From: an uncultured Oscillospiraceae bacterium
Lineage (GTDB): Bacteria > Bacillota > Clostridia > Oscillospirales > Acutalibacteraceae
NCBI GenBank assembly: GCA_900539845.1
Contig: UQDP01000020.1
Coordinates: 1-32,416, forward strand
Direction: 5' to 3'
Length of the DNA stretch: 32,416 bases
Part shown: positions 31,611-32,416 of the stretch, piece after piece
Layout: every line of letters begins with the position of its first letter
Numbering within the stretch: position 1 is the first letter of the stretch
Made by a program: the position numbers and the translations under genes
The notes under the pieces: generated by a model
What the model was told of the DNA's origin: nothing
The model's input: only the letters and a program-made list of their open reading frames with translations
The model's database searches: none

Positions 31611-31918
31611 ATATAAACGAAGCAAAAAAATTAGGCTTGCGCCCTTGCGTAGTAAGAATAGTAAAAGAAAAATACAAGGCATATTTTCATCAGTGGGAAA
31701 ATTTCAGTCGACCATTGGCAGCATCACTTCTTAAAGGCGGCGCGCCGGCGGGTATTTTTGTTCAGACTTTTGGGATCGTTGAAGACGCCGAAACAGGACA
31801 GATCTTTAAGTGCGTTCCATCAGATATTCGATTTGTTGATGAATTTGTAAACCAATCTGACGGATTATCTGCAGATCAGATTGTTGTTGACGAATTTACA
31901 GATGAAATAAAAGGGTAG
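31607..31918 (+). CDS. Hypothetical phage protein, 103 residues
   Basis: MNINEAKKLGLRPCVVRIVK starts this 103-residue protein. The section KYKAYFHQWENFSRPLAASL followed by APAGIFVQTFGIVED looks like a compact alpha/beta fold common in clostridial phages, with no assigned role. It overlaps the previous gene by 4 nt (ATGA). Confidence 0.7.
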   Translation: MNINEAKKLGLRPCVVRIVKEKYKAYFHQWENFSRPLAASLLKGGAPAGIFVQTFGIVEDAETGQIFKCVPSDIRFVDEFVNQSDGLSADQIVVDEFTDEIKG

Positions 31919-31923
31919 TAACC

Positions 31924-32070
31924 ATGATGAAAAAACAATACATATTTCCGCTGATCTTAATAGTGCTTGATGTTGGTGCAGCTTTGGTTTATCTGAAGCA
32001 TAAAAACATCAGAATGACAATATACTGGCTTGCAGCTGCTGTGTTGAATGCTGCTGTAACATTTCGATGA
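31924..32070 (+). CDS. Small two-helix membrane protein, 48 residues
   Basis: A short reading frame starting MMKKQYIFPLILIVLDVGAA with two hydrophobic segments (about 6-24 and 33-46) and a short basic turn (KHKNIR). It fills the gap between two genes; only a weak GGGTAG lies upstream. Such short membrane proteins occur in phage early regions. No family recognised. Confidence 0.55.
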   Translation: MMKKQYIFPLILIVLDVGAALVYLKHKNIRMTIYWLAAAVLNAAVTFR

Positions 32071-32087
32071 TTAATGGAGGTACACGA

Positions 32088-32416
32088 ATGAAAGGATATA
32101 AAGGATTTTATCCTGGGCTGATCTGTGAGCCCGATAGTGAGCATAAAAAGCAATACGCTGAAAATACAGTTTACGAAGAAGACAAGGCGGAATGCTGTAA
32201 AAGCGGCATGCACTTCTGCAAATATCCGCTTGATGTATTTAATTATTATGCCCCATCAACTAAAAGAGGCGTGTCGGAATATGCGGAGGTTGAAGCACTG
32301 GACGAGCCTGTAACTGATGATGAGAGCAAGCATTGCTCAAAGAAATTGAAGATTGGTGCGAAAATTGGGATTCCGGCGCTGGTACAGGCAAGCGTGGAAT
32401 ACATAAAGAATAACAT
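32088..32416 (+). CDS. DUF7666-like phage protein, cut by the window edge
   Basis: The readable 109 codons begin MKGYKGFYPGLICEPD and contain AECCKSGMHFCKYPLDVFNY, then YAEVEALDEP and CSKKLKIGAKIGIPALVQAS. This pattern fits phage proteins of the DUF7666 type, which are longer and often carry beta-helix repeats after this part. GGAGG lies 8 nt before the start. The frame is open to the right edge, so the gene is partial. Function unknown. Confidence 0.7.
   Translation, partial: MKGYKGFYPGLICEPDSEHKKQYAENTVYEEDKAECCKSGMHFCKYPLDVFNYYAPSTKRGVSEYAEVEALDEPVTDDESKHCSKKLKIGAKIGIPALVQASVEYIKNN

Larger units (their letters stand above)
20280..32416. mobile_element. Second integrated element, probably a prophage (left part)
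   Basis: The element begins with a tRNA-3'-end-like sequence, an outward-facing integrase, two membrane-protein genes and a repressor/Cro-type switch. A dense operon of small early-type phage genes follows on the + strand (VRR-NUC, PcfK/PcfJ, ParB-like, Lar-like). It runs off the right edge, so its size and type are not settled. Structural, packaging or conjugation genes are not within the window; the repressor switch favours a prophage, the PcfJ/PcfK pair also occurs on conjugative elements. Base composition is more AT-rich in the first 5 kb than in the host part. Confidence 0.8.

Overview
The window looks like the chromosome of a gut-type Clostridia member (Oscillospiraceae or Lachnospiraceae style). 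The housekeeping genes use mid-GC codons and strong GGAGG ribosome sites, the promoters are sigma-A type, and there is a GPH symporter with family 95/110-like glycosidases. Two integrated elements flank a host segment of about 18 kb. No species can be named from the sequence alone.

Layout. (1) Bases 1 to about 2000 are the int/xis end of an integrative element: AT-rich tandem repeats of 116 bp, a small excisionase, a Tn916-type tyrosine integrase and short direct repeats. A perfect sigma-A promoter at the junction points into host DNA. (2) Bases 2038-3843 hold four small enzyme-type genes on the + strand: low-molecular-weight tyrosine phosphatase, MazG-like pyrophosphohydrolase, Nudix hydrolase and a PPC/DUF296 protein. 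(3) Bases 3928-9300 hold greA, a lysyl-tRNA synthetase with a YegP-like N-terminal extension, a GNAT acetyltransferase, a DUF1648 membrane protein and ilvD. (4) Bases 9336-11483 hold an orphan polysaccharide-export type ABC ATPase, a heavily structured intergenic element of about 270 bp, and yebC on the - strand. (5) Bases 11570-20085 are a glycan locus: a divergent DUF4874/DUF4832 protein, a GH110-like beta-helix glycosidase, an alkaline-phosphatase-superfamily lipoprotein, a GH95 alpha-L-fucosidase, and a GPH sugar symporter that overlaps the GH95 gene by 4 nt. Neither glycosidase has a signal peptide. I infer import of fucosylated, alpha-galactosylated (blood-group-like) oligosaccharides and cleavage inside the cell.

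(6) From about 20280 to the end lies the left part of a second element, probably a prophage or a phage-like integrative element. Its left edge has a piece resembling a tRNA 3' end, followed by an outward-facing integrase. Next come two membrane proteins on the - strand: a TM2-domain protein, and a protein with two Ltp-type repeats related to phage superinfection-exclusion lipoproteins. A repressor/Cro-like switch follows, with clear operators and divergent promoters. A long + strand operon of small early genes then runs off the right edge. It includes VRR-NUC, a PcfK/AcrIIA9-like protein, PcfJ, a ParB/DUF3102-like coiled-coil protein and a Lar-like restriction-alleviation protein.

The best candidates for new biology are the membrane-anchored Ltp/TM2 pair, the PcfK/AcrIIA9-like plus PcfJ pair, the YegP-LysRS fusion, the structured element at 10413-10684, the 116-bp repeats with promoter-like and 0A-box-like motifs, and a possible alternative-pairing RNA at 26269-26340. 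All family assignments were made by reading motifs by eye; no database was searched.
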